A stretch of 64,000 bases of DNA from an uncultured Paracoccaceae bacterium (lineage in GTDB: Bacteria; Pseudomonadota; Alphaproteobacteria; Rhodobacterales; Rhodobacteraceae): positions 62,001 through 126,000 of the forward strand of contig CALSNT010000012.1 in NCBI GenBank assembly GCA_943787785.1, in the 5' to 3' direction. Position numbers and translations under genes: made by a program. Every line of letters starts with the position of its first letter. Position 1 is the first letter of the stretch. The notes under the pieces are model-generated. The model was not told the origin of the DNA. It saw nothing but the letters and a program-made list of their open reading frames with translations, and did no database searches. Positions 25,863 to 34,944 of the stretch are shown piece after piece.

Positions 25863-26770
25863 CCTTCGCGTTCCCACTGGTGATCGCCCTGCTGCTGGAT
25901 GCCGCATTGGGCGAACCGAAGTGGCTGTGGTCGCGCATCCCGCACCCTGCCGTCCTCATGGGCCGTCTGGTTGGCTGGCTGGATGCGCGATTGAATCGAG
26001 GTACGCAGAAACGCCTCGCCGGGGTTCTGGCATTGATCGCGCTGATCGCAGTCGCTCTGCTGACGGGTCTGCTCCTTGCTGCCCTGCCACTCGGCCCGGT
26101 GATCGAAATACTGGTCGCCGCCATGATCCTTGCCCAGCGCTCGTTGGCCGATCACGTCGCCGCCGTTGCCGATGCGCTGCGCCTGTCGCTGTCCGATGGC
26201 CGCATTGCAGTGGCAAAAATCGTCGGGCGCGACACCTCGGACATGGATGCCCCCGCCGTCGCGCGCGGAGCCATCGAAAGCGCTGCCGAAAACCTGTCTG
26301 ACGGCGTCGTCGCCCCGGCCTTCTGGTTCCTGATCGGAGGCTTGCCCGCGATGCTGATCTACAAAATCGTCAATACCGCCGACAGTATGATCGGCTATCG
26401 CTCACCCCGGCACGAGGCATTTGGCTGGGCCGCCGCCCGATTTGACGATCTGCTGAACTGGGTGCCCGCGCGCCTGACCGCCGCTTTGATCGCGCTGGCC
26501 CACGCCCGCCCCGATGCTGCCCGGGTTATCCGCCGCGACGCCGCTCTGCACCGCTCACCCAACGCCGGTTGGCCCGAGGCCGCGATGGCGGTGGTGCTGA
26601 ACATATCGCTCTCCGGCCCGCGCACGTATGACGGTGTGAGCCGCGACTTTCCTTTCGTCCATCCCGAAGGCCACCCACCGCTTGCCCCGGAAGTTGACGC
26701 GTCAGTGCGCGCCCTCTGGCGCAGTTGGGCGCTATTGATCCTGATCGTTTCGGTTCTGGCGCTGCTGTAG
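25859..26770 (+). CDS. cobD: Adenosylcobinamide-phosphate synthase CobD/CbiB
   Basis: A 303-residue integral membrane enzyme that attaches the aminopropanol (phosphate) arm to adenosylcobyric acid. LLLDAALGEPKWLWSRIPHPAVLMG at the N-terminus, VGRDTSDMDAPAVARGAIESAAENLSDG, and MIGYRSPRHEAFGWAAARFDDLLNW are signature regions of CbiB. The start overlaps the cobC stop by four bases. Confidence 0.95.
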   Translation: MTFAFPLVIALLLDAALGEPKWLWSRIPHPAVLMGRLVGWLDARLNRGTQKRLAGVLALIALIAVALLTGLLLAALPLGPVIEILVAAMILAQRSLADHVAAVADALRLSLSDGRIAVAKIVGRDTSDMDAPAVARGAIESAAENLSDGVVAPAFWFLIGGLPAMLIYKIVNTADSMIGYRSPRHEAFGWAAARFDDLLNWVPARLTAALIALAHARPDAARVIRRDAALHRSPNAGWPEAAMAVVLNISLSGPRTYDGVSRDFPFVHPEGHPPLAPEVDASVRALWRSWALLILIVSVLALL

Positions 26771-26782
26771 ACGGCAGAAACC

Positions 26783-26825
26783 TGCCATACGTTTTGCCGA
26801 CGCTTTGCCGACGCAATGCCGACGA
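26783..26825. promoter_or_regulatory. Four-unit direct repeat element, site 1
   Basis: Units beginning TGCC occur at 26783 (TGCCATACG), 26795, 26806 and 26817 (TGCCGACG each), giving steps of 12, 11 and 11 bp. Aligned without gaps to site 2 before lpd (62377-62419), about 35 of 42 bases agree. It ends about 65 bp before the lytic transglycosylase start. Spacing close to one helical turn suggests a multimeric DNA-binding protein; the factor is not recognised. Confidence 0.5.
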
Positions 26826-26890
26826 TTGCCAGAACCCTAAACCCTGCTAGGTTCTGCAGATCATTGGTTGCTAGAATTGGAACATGCCCC

Positions 26891-28075
26891 ATGCGGTTTA
26901 CGCGCACCCTCGCCGTCTCCTTCGCCCTGATATCAGCCACCTCAGTGATGGCGCAGACCGTCCCCTGCGGTGGCGACTTCAACACCTTCAAATCTGATAT
27001 GGAGGCCGAAGCCGTGCTGAATGGCTTCGATGCTGGAGCGGCCGCGCAATTCTTCGCCGGTGTCCGCCGCGACCCCGCCACGATCAAGGCCGACCGCCGA
27101 CAGGGCGTGTTCCAACTGCCTTTCGTGGACTTCTCACGCCGCCTGATCAGTGCCGGGCGGATCAACAACGGCAAGGCAAATGGTCAGAAATGGGACAGTG
27201 TTTTCAGCAATATAGAGGCAACCTACGGTATTAACCGGGGGGTCCTTCTGGCCTTCTGGGCGTTTGAGACCGACTATGGTGCGATCCAGGGCGACTTCAA
27301 CACCGTGAATTCTCTGGTCACGCTGGCCCATGACTGCCGCCGCCCGGAACTGTTCCGCCCGCAGGTTTTCTCGGCGCTTGAATTGTTCGAACGCGGCGAC
27401 CTTGACCCTGCCCGCACCACCGGTGCCTGGGCGGGCGAGATTGGCATGGTCCAGATGCTGCCCGGCGACATCCTCGAAAACGGCATCGACGCTGACGGAG
27501 ACGGTGTGGTCAGCCTGAAAACCTCGGCCCCGGACGCCCTGACCTCCGGCGCCGCCATGCTGTCGGACTTGGGCTGGCGTCCCGATGAACCATGGATACA
27601 GGAGGTCGTCGTGCCGTCTGATCTGGACTGGTCACTGACCGGGCTGGACACCACCAAAACGCCTGAAGAATGGGCCTCGTTGGGTGTGCGTGCCCGCGAC
27701 GGGGACTTCGCGGCGGGCAGCCTGCCCACCTCGATCATTTTGCCGCAAGGGCGCAACGGTCCGGCGTTCCTCGCCTATCCGAATTTCGGCGTTTATTTCG
27801 AGTGGAATCAAAGCTTTGTCTACGTTCTGACCGCCGCCTATTTCGCCACTCGGCTGGAAGGCGCGCAAGTCTATGACGCGGGCAACCCGACGCCGCCGCT
27901 GTCAGATAACGAGATGAAAGCGTTGCAGCAGAGGCTGACCGACCTTGGCTATGACGTCGGCGATATCGACGGAATTCTGGGAGCAGGAACCCGCAACGCA
28001 GTGCAGAAAGTGCAGCAGGAATTGGGCCTTCCCGCCGATGCCTGGCCGACGCGGGAGTTGCTTCAGAGGCTTTAG
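26891..28075 (+). CDS. Lytic murein transglycosylase (MltB-like, SLT_2) with peptidoglycan-binding domain
   Basis: A 394-residue periplasmic enzyme that cleaves peptidoglycan to 1,6-anhydro-muropeptides. A Sec signal (MRFTRTLAVSFALISATSVMAQ) is followed by the SLT_2 domain, with the catalytic Glu in FWAFETDYGAIQGDFNT and the segment GEIGMVQMLPGDILENG. A C-terminal PG_binding_1 domain (ALQQRLTDLGYDVGDIDGILG) is present. The start at 26891 is chosen because it begins a proper signal peptide; an upstream frame to 26816 would overlap the direct-repeat element. A terminator follows at 28091. Confidence 0.93.
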   Translation: MRFTRTLAVSFALISATSVMAQTVPCGGDFNTFKSDMEAEAVLNGFDAGAAAQFFAGVRRDPATIKADRRQGVFQLPFVDFSRRLISAGRINNGKANGQKWDSVFSNIEATYGINRGVLLAFWAFETDYGAIQGDFNTVNSLVTLAHDCRRPELFRPQVFSALELFERGDLDPARTTGAWAGEIGMVQMLPGDILENGIDADGDGVVSLKTSAPDALTSGAAMLSDLGWRPDEPWIQEVVVPSDLDWSLTGLDTTKTPEEWASLGVRARDGDFAAGSLPTSIILPQGRNGPAFLAYPNFGVYFEWNQSFVYVLTAAYFATRLEGAQVYDAGNPTPPLSDNEMKALQQRLTDLGYDVGDIDGILGAGTRNAVQKVQQELGLPADAWPTRELLQRL

Positions 28076-28090
28076 TCGAGGCAAAAAGCA

Positions 28091-28122
28091 AAGCGCGCCC
28101 GGCAATCCAGGGCGCGCTTTTG
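28091..28122 (+). terminator. Rho-independent terminator after the lytic transglycosylase
   Basis: Perfect 10-bp stem AAGCGCGCCC / GGGCGCGCTT with a 9-nt loop, running into TTTTG. It lies 15 bp after the stop codon and between convergent genes; the A-rich left flank means it may also work for the minus-strand ybjN-like gene. Confidence 0.9.
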
Positions 28123-28142
28123 TTCCTGTTCTCGATGATCGC

Positions 28143-28619
28143 TTACCAGTCGATGAATTCCTCGAACCGTTGCAGACCGCGTGTCCAGTTATCCACCGCA
28201 CCGCTGAAATCGTCTTTGCTCAGACCGGTTGTGCCGGTATAAATATCGTACTCGATCCGCGACGACTGCTCGTCCGTCAGATACGCACGCAGATATCGAA
28301 ATTCGGTATTCCATTCGTTGATCCTGGCAATATCGACAGACCCTTCAGTTCGGTAGCCCGAGAAGAACTGGATCGACAGGCAGTCGGCGTTGTTATCGCA
28401 GCCATAGAAATAAACCGAGAAACTGCTGCCGAAGTATTTCACTTCGATCAGCGGATCGCCCTGATTGTCGCTCTCCAAGGTAGCTGGAAATCCCTCGCTT
28501 TCAAAATAGCCAATAATACTGGCGGGATCGCTCGCCATGATATTGGATTGCGCCAGTGCGGGCAGGGCCAGAAAGGCGCTTGAGGCGATGCCCAAAACTG
28601 CTGTTCGAATTGCTGTCAT
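28143..28619 (-). CDS. Secreted YbjN-domain protein
   Basis: A 158-residue protein with a Sec signal peptide ending at LPALAQ. The rest matches the YbjN fold: a first helix (ASDPASIIGYFESEGFPATL), then alternating strands (LIEVKYFGSSFSVYFYGC, CLSIQFFSGYR) and the helix INEWNTEFRYLRAYL. Two cysteines (YGCDNNADC) may form a disulfide in the periplasm. YbjN proteins resemble type III secretion chaperones in fold; the periplasmic version has no known partner. Confidence 0.82.
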   Translation of the reverse strand: MTAIRTAVLGIASSAFLALPALAQSNIMASDPASIIGYFESEGFPATLESDNQGDPLIEVKYFGSSFSVYFYGCDNNADCLSIQFFSGYRTEGSVDIARINEWNTEFRYLRAYLTDEQSSRIEYDIYTGTTGLSKDDFSGAVDNWTRGLQRFEEFIDW

Positions 28620-28734
28620 GATACGTCCTTTTTACGGTGTCTGCCTTCAAGCTAATGGCACCGCTGACGTCCAGGCAACCCACAGGCCATGAGATTTCAC
28701 GTCATTTGCCGAACCAATCAGGACTTGCCCGGCG

Positions 28735-31700
28735 TCAGGCGACCATCTTCTCGGCCGCGCTCAGGTCGACGCTGACCAGTTGGCTGACGCCTTGCTCGCC
28801 CATGGTCACGCCGAACAACCTGTCCATCCGGGCCATGGTCACGGCGTGGTGGGTGATGATCATGAAGCGCGTATTGGTCTGGCGCGTCATCTCGTCCAGC
28901 AGGTCGCAGAAGCGGGTAACGTTGGCGTCGTCCAGCGGCGCGTCAACCTCGTCCAGAACACAGATCGGGGCCGGGTTTGCCTGGAATACGGCGAAGATCA
29001 GCGCCAGCGCTGTCAGGGTCTGTTCGCCGCCCGAGAGTAGGCTGAGCGTGCTGAGTTTCTTGCCCGGCGGCTGGCAGAGAATTTCCAGACCCGCTTCCAG
29101 CGGATCGTCGCTTTCGACCAGTTGCAGACGCGCCTCGCCGCCACCAAAGAGGTGCGTGAATAAGACCCCAAAATTCGTGTTTACCTGCTCGAACGCGGTC
29201 AGTAGGCGCTCACGCCCTTCGCGGTTCAGGCTGTTGATTCCGGTGCGCAGTTTGGCAATCGCCGCATCCAGATCCGCCTTTTCGTTCACCAGAGTATCAT
29301 GTTCCGTTTCAACTTCGCGCGCGTCTTCCTCGGCCCGAAGGTTGACCGCGCCCAGTGCCTCGCGCTGACGTTTCAAGCGGGCGACCTCAGCCTCGACCGT
29401 TTCGGCGGGCGGCATCTTGTCGGGGTCAGCTTCTAGGCTCTCCAGAAGGGCCGCCGGGGTCACATCCTGCGCCTCGGAGATCCGTTCCTCGGCCAGAGAG
29501 ACGCCCTCAATGGCAGCTTCAGCACGTGCCTCGGCGCGCGCACGGGCCTCGCGGGAGTCGCCGGCGGCTCGCTCAGCATCCCGCGCCGCGGTGTCCGCCT
29601 GGCGCAGGGCGGTTTCGCCAGTGGCAAGTGCATCAGCTGCCGCGCGACGCCGCGTTTCGGCAGTCTCTATCGACCCGGCCAGAGCGTCCCGTTCGGAGGC
29701 AATCAACGCAGGCGCACCCTCGGCCTCGGTCAATTCGGTGCGGCTGGTGTCCCGCCGCCCTTCCAGTTCCGCCATCCGCTTGGAGGCTGTTTCCAGACGT
29801 TTGCGCCAACTGGCCAGTTCTTCGACAATTTCCTGACCGCGCCGCGCTCGCGCCTCGCCATCGCGGCGCAGTTCATCCAGTGCGGACCGACGCGCCATCA
29901 TGGTCATTCGGGCCGCCTCGACCGTCAGCTTCACATCCTCAACCTCGGCCCGCGCGGCATCCAGATCGGGCAGGTCCTTGATACCTGCCTCGGCCTCGGC
30001 CAGTGATGTCCGCGCGCTCATCGCGGCTTCGGTATGCCGCGCCACGGCCATCGATTGGCTTTCCAACTTGCCAGCAGCGATGTTGCGATCCGCCTCGGAC
30101 CGGGACAGCGCGCGGCTTGCCTCGGTCGCGGCGCGGTCGGCGTCACGCCGCGCGGCGCGGGCCTGATTGTCGGCTTCGGTCAGACGCGCCAGTTCGGCGC
30201 GCAGATGTTCATGGGCGCGTTGCGTGCCATCAGCGCGCGCGGTTGCGACCTCCAGATCCTGCTTCAGTTCCTGCAAACGATTCAGCTGTTGCAACCGCAA
30301 CGCAGCGGCGGACGGCGCGTCTGCAGCGCCTGCGCGAAATCCGTCCCAGCGCCACAGGTCGCCTTCGATGCTGACCAGTCGCTGGCCCGGCAGCAGGTCG
30401 CCTTGCAGGCGCGCGCCATCAGAGGCATCGACCAGCCCGATCTGCGAGATACGACGCCCCAGAACGGCAGGCACTGTGACGTGGTTCGACATCGCCGAAA
30501 CACCCGCCGGAAGCGATTGCGGCTGCGCATATCCATCCAGTTCGGCCCAGCCCGAAGGGGCATCGACGCTCACAGCAGGCGCGCGCAGGTCGTCGGCCAG
30601 CGCCGCACCCAATGCTTTCTCATACCCGGCCGCGACTGAGAGAAGATCGAGGATTTGCCCGCCTTCTGCCGTGTCTCGCTCCACCAACCGCCGAAGCGCC
30701 GCAACTTCGGCCGTTAGCGCCCCGGTTTCGCCTTCGGCCTCGGACCGGGCGGCGCGGGCGTCCGCTTCGCGTGACTGGACATCGCCGCGCGCGTCGTCAG
30801 CCTCGGCCAAAGCGGCTTCTGCCGCTTCGGCGGCCGCGCGGGCGGCAGCGTCGGCTTTCTCGGCTTCGGCAAAAGCAGCCTCGCAGCGCGTCACGTCCGC
30901 CTCGACGCTAGCAACGGTTTCACGGGCCTGCGTCGCCTCGCCCTCAGCACGGGTCAGGGTTTTCTGCGCGTCTTCCAGCATTCGGTGAACGGACTGGTGA
31001 CGTGCCGCCAACCGGGCCACATCTTCGTTCATTTCACTCAGCGCGCCCTCGCGAGTCTGCAAAACGGCGGCCCCTTCGGCTGCTGCAGCTTCAGCTTCCT
31101 CAACCGTGTTGCCAAAGCCTTGGGACATTGCGGCCAGTTCCGCCTGCTCTTCTTCAAGTCGGGCGATCGTGTCGACCGCATCACCGTTCAGCCCGGTTTC
31201 GCGTTCGATGTCCCGGCTAAGCTGCTCGATCCGCGCGCCCAGTGTTTCAATAGCCTTGACCGCGCGGGCTTCCCGGTCGTTCAGCGAGTCCCGTTCGACC
31301 TGAAGACGCTGCAGGATCGACCCGGCAATAGCTTCTTCTTCACGCAGCGGCGGCAGCGCCTCATCGGCGGTGTCGCGCGCCTCGGACGCGGTGCGCGCGG
31401 CGCGCTCTGCGGCCGAGGCTGCGGTGGTCCGCTCGGTCAGCGCCTCTTGTGCGGCCAGCCGAGCGGCATCTGCTTCGGCCCAACGGCGGTACAGCAACAC
31501 GCCTTCGGACTGGCGCAGTTTACTGCCAATCTCTCGATAGCGCGCCGCCTGCCGTGCCTGTCGCGCCAGTTGTGCCAGCTGCGTGGCCAGCGCCTCGATC
31601 ACGTCCTCGACGCGGGCCAGATTGGTCTCGGCACCCTTAAGTTTTAACTCAGCCTCGTGACGGCGTTGATAAAGCCCGCTGATCCCGGCGGCTTCTTCCA

Positions 31701-32190
31701 GAATGCGCCGCCGCGCCTTGGGCTTGGCGTTGATGAGTTCCGAAATCTGCCCTTGCCGCACCAGCGCCGGAGAGTGCGCGCCTGTCGAGGCGTCCGCGAA
31801 CAACATCTGCACATCGCGCGCGCGCATGTCCTTGGTGTTGGCCTTATAGGCGCTGCCCGCATCCCGCGTGATGCGGCGCACAACTTCCAGTGTGTCCGTA
31901 TCATTGAACCCAGCCGGGGCGAGTCGTTCCGTGTTGTCGATGGTCAGCGCCACTTCGGCAAAATTACGTGCCGGACGGGTTGAGGCCCCTGCGAAGATCA
32001 CGTCTTCCATACCGCCGCCGCGCATTGCCGAGGGGCGGTTTTCGCCCATTACCCAGCGCAATGCCTCCAACAGGTTCGACTTGCCGCAGCCGTTCGGCCC
32101 GACAACGCCGGTCAGGCCGTCCGCGATCACCAGATCGGCCGGGTCCACGAAGCTTTTGAAGCCGTTAAGTCTTAGCCGTGAAAATCGCAC
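28735..32190 (-). CDS. smc: Chromosome segregation protein SMC
   Basis: The ATPase of the SMC-ScpAB condensin, which loops and segregates DNA. It has 1151 residues. The Walker A (VGPNGCGKSNLLEALRWVMGE) lies close to the N-terminus, followed by long coiled coils rich in Ala, Glu and Arg, a central hinge (about 500-640), a second coiled coil, and the C-terminal signature LSGGEQTLTALAL with Walker B CVLDEVDAPLDD. The start is a GTG at 32190 beginning VRFSRLRLNGFKSF, which matches the family; the frame stays open to 32691, but that extension would cross the riboswitch on the other strand. AAGG lies about 11 bases before the GTG. Confidence 0.95.
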   Translation of the reverse strand: MRFSRLRLNGFKSFVDPADLVIADGLTGVVGPNGCGKSNLLEALRWVMGENRPSAMRGGGMEDVIFAGASTRPARNFAEVALTIDNTERLAPAGFNDTDTLEVVRRITRDAGSAYKANTKDMRARDVQMLFADASTGAHSPALVRQGQISELINAKPKARRRILEEAAGISGLYQRRHEAELKLKGAETNLARVEDVIEALATQLAQLARQARQAARYREIGSKLRQSEGVLLYRRWAEADAARLAAQEALTERTTAASAAERAARTASEARDTADEALPPLREEEAIAGSILQRLQVERDSLNDREARAVKAIETLGARIEQLSRDIERETGLNGDAVDTIARLEEEQAELAAMSQGFGNTVEEAEAAAAEGAAVLQTREGALSEMNEDVARLAARHQSVHRMLEDAQKTLTRAEGEATQARETVASVEADVTRCEAAFAEAEKADAAARAAAEAAEAALAEADDARGDVQSREADARAARSEAEGETGALTAEVAALRRLVERDTAEGGQILDLLSVAAGYEKALGAALADDLRAPAVSVDAPSGWAELDGYAQPQSLPAGVSAMSNHVTVPAVLGRRISQIGLVDASDGARLQGDLLPGQRLVSIEGDLWRWDGFRAGAADAPSAAALRLQQLNRLQELKQDLEVATARADGTQRAHEHLRAELARLTEADNQARAARRDADRAATEASRALSRSEADRNIAAGKLESQSMAVARHTEAAMSARTSLAEAEAGIKDLPDLDAARAEVEDVKLTVEAARMTMMARRSALDELRRDGEARARRGQEIVEELASWRKRLETASKRMAELEGRRDTSRTELTEAEGAPALIASERDALAGSIETAETRRRAAADALATGETALRQADTAARDAERAAGDSREARARAEARAEAAIEGVSLAEERISEAQDVTPAALLESLEADPDKMPPAETVEAEVARLKRQREALGAVNLRAEEDAREVETEHDTLVNEKADLDAAIAKLRTGINSLNREGRERLLTAFEQVNTNFGVLFTHLFGGGEARLQLVESDDPLEAGLEILCQPPGKKLSTLSLLSGGEQTLTALALIFAVFQANPAPICVLDEVDAPLDDANVTRFCDLLDEMTRQTNTRFMIITHHAVTMARMDRLFGVTMGEQGVSQLVSVDLSAAEKMVA

Positions 32191-32412
32191 TGTTGGGCGT
32201 GCCTTGATGATTCCTGCTCGAGATCCAAATTCCCGCATCCGGTGGGGCGGAGTCAACCGCAAGACCCCGCATCTGGGGCAATCGGCGGAGTTATCCCCAA
32301 GATATTGCACCCCTTGGTCGCTCTGCCACAACCCGCGTGCGCCGCAGAGCAATTCCCGATTGTCGCATTCCGGGTTGACCCCGAACCGCCTGCAGGCGCA
32401 GATGGAGGGGTA

Positions 32413-32600
32413 TGGTTCCCCGTTCCGGTGTCTCAACACCCAGGGGATCAAATGGGAATTCGGTGATGGTGACCCAATCCGGGGCCAGATGCCGAAGCCG
32501 CCCCCGCGACTGTAAGCGGCGAGCGGGCTGTCAGATGCCACTGGAGCGATCCGGGAAGGCGGCAGCGCGCAGCGACCCGCGAAGCCAGGAGACCTGCCAT
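32413..32600 (+). ncRNA. Cobalamin riboswitch
   Basis: Highly conserved boxes occur in order: GGGAATTCGGTG (from 32454), CCGCGACTGTAAGCGG (about 32504-32519), GCCACTGG (32537-32544), GGGAAGGC (32553-32560) and the B12 box AAGCCAGGAGACCTGCC (32582-32598). This is a textbook adenosylcobalamin aptamer. It ends 120 bp before hupE. A hairpin right after it (CCGGAG-TTCG-CTCCGG, 32605-32620) may be part of the expression platform. It should lower expression of hupE and the genes co-transcribed with it (cobW, cobN) when cobalamin is plentiful. The stretch 32191-32412, upstream, shows nothing I recognise. Confidence 0.96.
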
Positions 32601-32719
32601 GCACCCGGAGTTCGCTCCGGTTCGACTGAACGGACGGGGTGTTCCGTGATGGTGGCATGATTGGATCGTGCGCCTTCCCGAACTCTCCCACATCGCTGAT
32701 CTATTGATGAGGGAACACA

Positions 32720-33364
32720 ATGAAGAAACTACTGACCGCCGCGCTGGCCGTTGCTGCCACGCCCGCCCTTGCCCACCACCCGCTGGGGGGCCTGCCGATG
32801 GAAAGTTTCACGCATGGGCTGCTGTCCGGCGTGGGGCATCCGGTGCTGGGCTTTGACCACCTGTTCTTCGTCGCGCTGATGGGCGTCGCGGCGCTGTTCA
32901 CCGCGCGCCGGTTCGCCACGCCGCTGGCCTACATCGCCGCGATGCTGGCGGGTACGCTGATGATCTCGACCGGGGTGACCCTGCCGGGGATCGAATTCGT
33001 CGTCGCCCTTTCCCTACTGGCTCTTGGGGCTGTCGTCCTGTCGGGCCGTGCGCTTGGAACCAGTGTCGCCGTGGCCCTGTTCGCCGGTTTCGGCCTGTTC
33101 CACGGGGCGGCCTTTGGTGGCTCCATTGCAGGCCAGGAAGGCGGCGTTGGTGGCGTGGTTCTGATCGGCTATCTGATCGGTCTGGGTGCGATCCAATACG
33201 GTATCGCGCTGGCCGCTGGCTGGGTCGCTGAACGCCTGCTGGGCGCAACCGAGGCCGCCGCCGTCAACGCTCGCCTGGCGGGCGCGATGGTTGCCGGTGT
33301 CGGCGCGTTCCTGGTGCTTGAGGCTGCGGAAGGCCCGGTTCTGGGTGCTGTCTTCGGGGTCTAA
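32720..33364 (+). CDS. hupE: HupE/UreJ family metal (likely cobalt) permease
   Basis: A 214-residue membrane protein with a Sec signal or first helix (MKKLLTAALAVAATPALAHH) and six further hydrophobic segments. The family motif HGLLSGVGHPVLGFDHLFF supplies the metal-binding histidines, and a second histidine site is at GLFHGAAFGG. HupE/UreJ proteins carry Ni or Co; the cobalamin riboswitch upstream and cobW downstream indicate cobalt uptake. A GAGGGAAC ribosome-binding site precedes the ATG. Confidence 0.92.
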   Translation: MKKLLTAALAVAATPALAHHPLGGLPMESFTHGLLSGVGHPVLGFDHLFFVALMGVAALFTARRFATPLAYIAAMLAGTLMISTGVTLPGIEFVVALSLLALGAVVLSGRALGTSVAVALFAGFGLFHGAAFGGSIAGQEGGVGGVVLIGYLIGLGAIQYGIALAAGWVAERLLGATEAAAVNARLAGAMVAGVGAFLVLEAAEGPVLGAVFGV

Positions 33365-33442
33365 GGCCTTTTCAAAAACCATAACCTCAGGTCGCGCCAA
33401 ACCGCGCGATCTGCCGCACCCCATTTCCGATAAGGCGCTGCC

Positions 33443-34501
33443 ATGCCAGCAAAAATCCCTGCCACCGTTGTCACCGGCTTCCTCGGGTCCGGCAAGACGA
33501 CGCTGATCCGCCACCTGATCGAGAACGCCAATGGCCGCCGCATCGCCCTGGTGATCAACGAATTCGGCGATCTCGGCGTCGACGGCGACATCCTCAAAGG
33601 CTGCGGGGATGAGGCCTGCGCCGAGGACGACATCATCGAGCTTTCCAACGGCTGTATCTGTTGCACCGTGGCCGAGGATTTCGTCCCCACGATCGAGACG
33701 CTTTTGGCCCGCGACATGCCTCCTGACCACATCGTCATCGAAACCAGCGGCCTGGCCCTGCCGCAACCGCTGGTCCGCGCGTTCAACTGGCCCGAAATCG
33801 CCACCCGCGTAACGGTGGACGGGGTGGTCACCGTGGTCGACGGCAAGGCCGTGACCGACGGGCGCTTTGCCCACAACGTTGCCGCAGTGGACGCCCAGCG
33901 AGCACAGGACGACAATCTGGATCACGAAACGCCGCTGAGCGAGCTGTTCGAAGATCAAATTGCCTGCGCCGACATGATCGTGGTCAACAAATCCGACCTT
34001 CTCGGGGCGGAGGAGGCCACCTCACTCGCCACCCGGCTGCAGGATGAAAGCCGCGCCGGGGTACGGGTCATCTCTGCCTCCCACGGGACGCTGCCCGTAG
34101 ACGTGGTGCTGGGCCAGGGCATTGGGGCCGAGGGCGATATGGACTCCCGGCACGAGGTACATCACCACCATCACAACGACGAAGATGACGATCATCACCA
34201 CGACCACGATCATGACCACGACGATTTCGAAAGTTTCACGGTCTCGCGCGGCGAAATCGCCGATCCGGTAGGTTTCGCGGAACAGGTCGCCGACGTCATC
34301 CGCACCCATGACATCCTGCGCCTGAAAGGCTTCGCCGCCGTCACTGGCAAACCCATGCGCCTGACCCTTCAGGCCGTCGGCCCACGCATCGACACCTATT
34401 TCGATCGCCCCTTCGGCAGCACACCCCGCGAAACCCGCCTTGTCGTCATCGGTCAATCCGGCCTCGACCAGGCTGCGATCACGGCGGCGCTGTCCGCATG
34501 A
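33443..34501 (+). CDS. cobW: CobW, G3E GTPase cobalt chaperone
   Basis: A 352-residue G3E-family GTPase thought to deliver Co(II) to cobaltochelatase. Visible are the P-loop TGFLGSGKTTL, the metal motif GCICC (C71, C73, C74), the switch region IETSGLALPQP, and NKSD for guanine recognition. Between residues about 235 and 260 lies a His/Asp-rich loop (runs of HHHHH and DHDHDHDD) likely to bind metal. The C-terminal CobW_C domain is present. It sits 78 bp after hupE and overlaps the next gene by four bases, upstream of cobN. Confidence 0.95.
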   Translation: MPAKIPATVVTGFLGSGKTTLIRHLIENANGRRIALVINEFGDLGVDGDILKGCGDEACAEDDIIELSNGCICCTVAEDFVPTIETLLARDMPPDHIVIETSGLALPQPLVRAFNWPEIATRVTVDGVVTVVDGKAVTDGRFAHNVAAVDAQRAQDDNLDHETPLSELFEDQIACADMIVVNKSDLLGAEEATSLATRLQDESRAGVRVISASHGTLPVDVVLGQGIGAEGDMDSRHEVHHHHHNDEDDDHHHDHDHDHDDFESFTVSRGEIADPVGFAEQVADVIRTHDILRLKGFAAVTGKPMRLTLQAVGPRIDTYFDRPFGSTPRETRLVVIGQSGLDQAAITAALSA

Positions 34502-34944
34502 CCATTACGGTCGCCCCCGGCGACCCGTTTGAGGCGGCCGATCTGCTAACTGCCAGCCACGCGCTGATGCAGTCGTTGTTCCCGTCCGAATCCAACCATT
34601 ATCTTCCCATCGAGGCCCTGACCGCCTCGAATATCCGCTTCCTGATTGCGCGCGACAACGGCCCCCCGCTTGGATGTGTTGCTTTGGCGATCAAGGACGG
34701 CTACGGAGAGCTGAAAAGCATGTTTGTGGACCCCAAGGCACGCGGGCGCGGGATTGCGGAAGCGTTGATAGTTCAACTTGAAGCTATCGCCCGCGGCGAA
34801 GGGCTCGCGATACTGCGACTGGAAACCGGCCATCTCCTCGACGCTGCACACCGCTTGTACGAGCGCCACGGTTTCACCCGGCGCGGTCCGTTCGGCGACT
34901 ACCCGGACGATCCGTTGAGCGTGTTCATGGAAAAGCCTCTCTGA
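34498..34944 (+). CDS. GNAT family N-acetyltransferase
   Basis: A 148-residue acetyltransferase. The acetyl-CoA site is in LKSMFVDPKARGRGIAEAL, and the C-terminal strand region DAAHRLYERHGFTRRG is typical. Substrate unknown. It is overlapped at both ends, by cobW (four bases) and cobN (one base), so it is co-translated with the cobalt insertion genes and presumably under the same riboswitch. Confidence 0.85.
   Translation: MTITVAPGDPFEAADLLTASHALMQSLFPSESNHYLPIEALTASNIRFLIARDNGPPLGCVALAIKDGYGELKSMFVDPKARGRGIAEALIVQLEAIARGEGLAILRLETGHLLDAAHRLYERHGFTRRGPFGDYPDDPLSVFMEKPL

Noticed and set aside
32191-32691. N-terminal extension of SMC by up to 167 residues
   Set aside because: It would run through the cobalamin riboswitch on the other strand, and the family N-terminus begins at the GTG at 32190.
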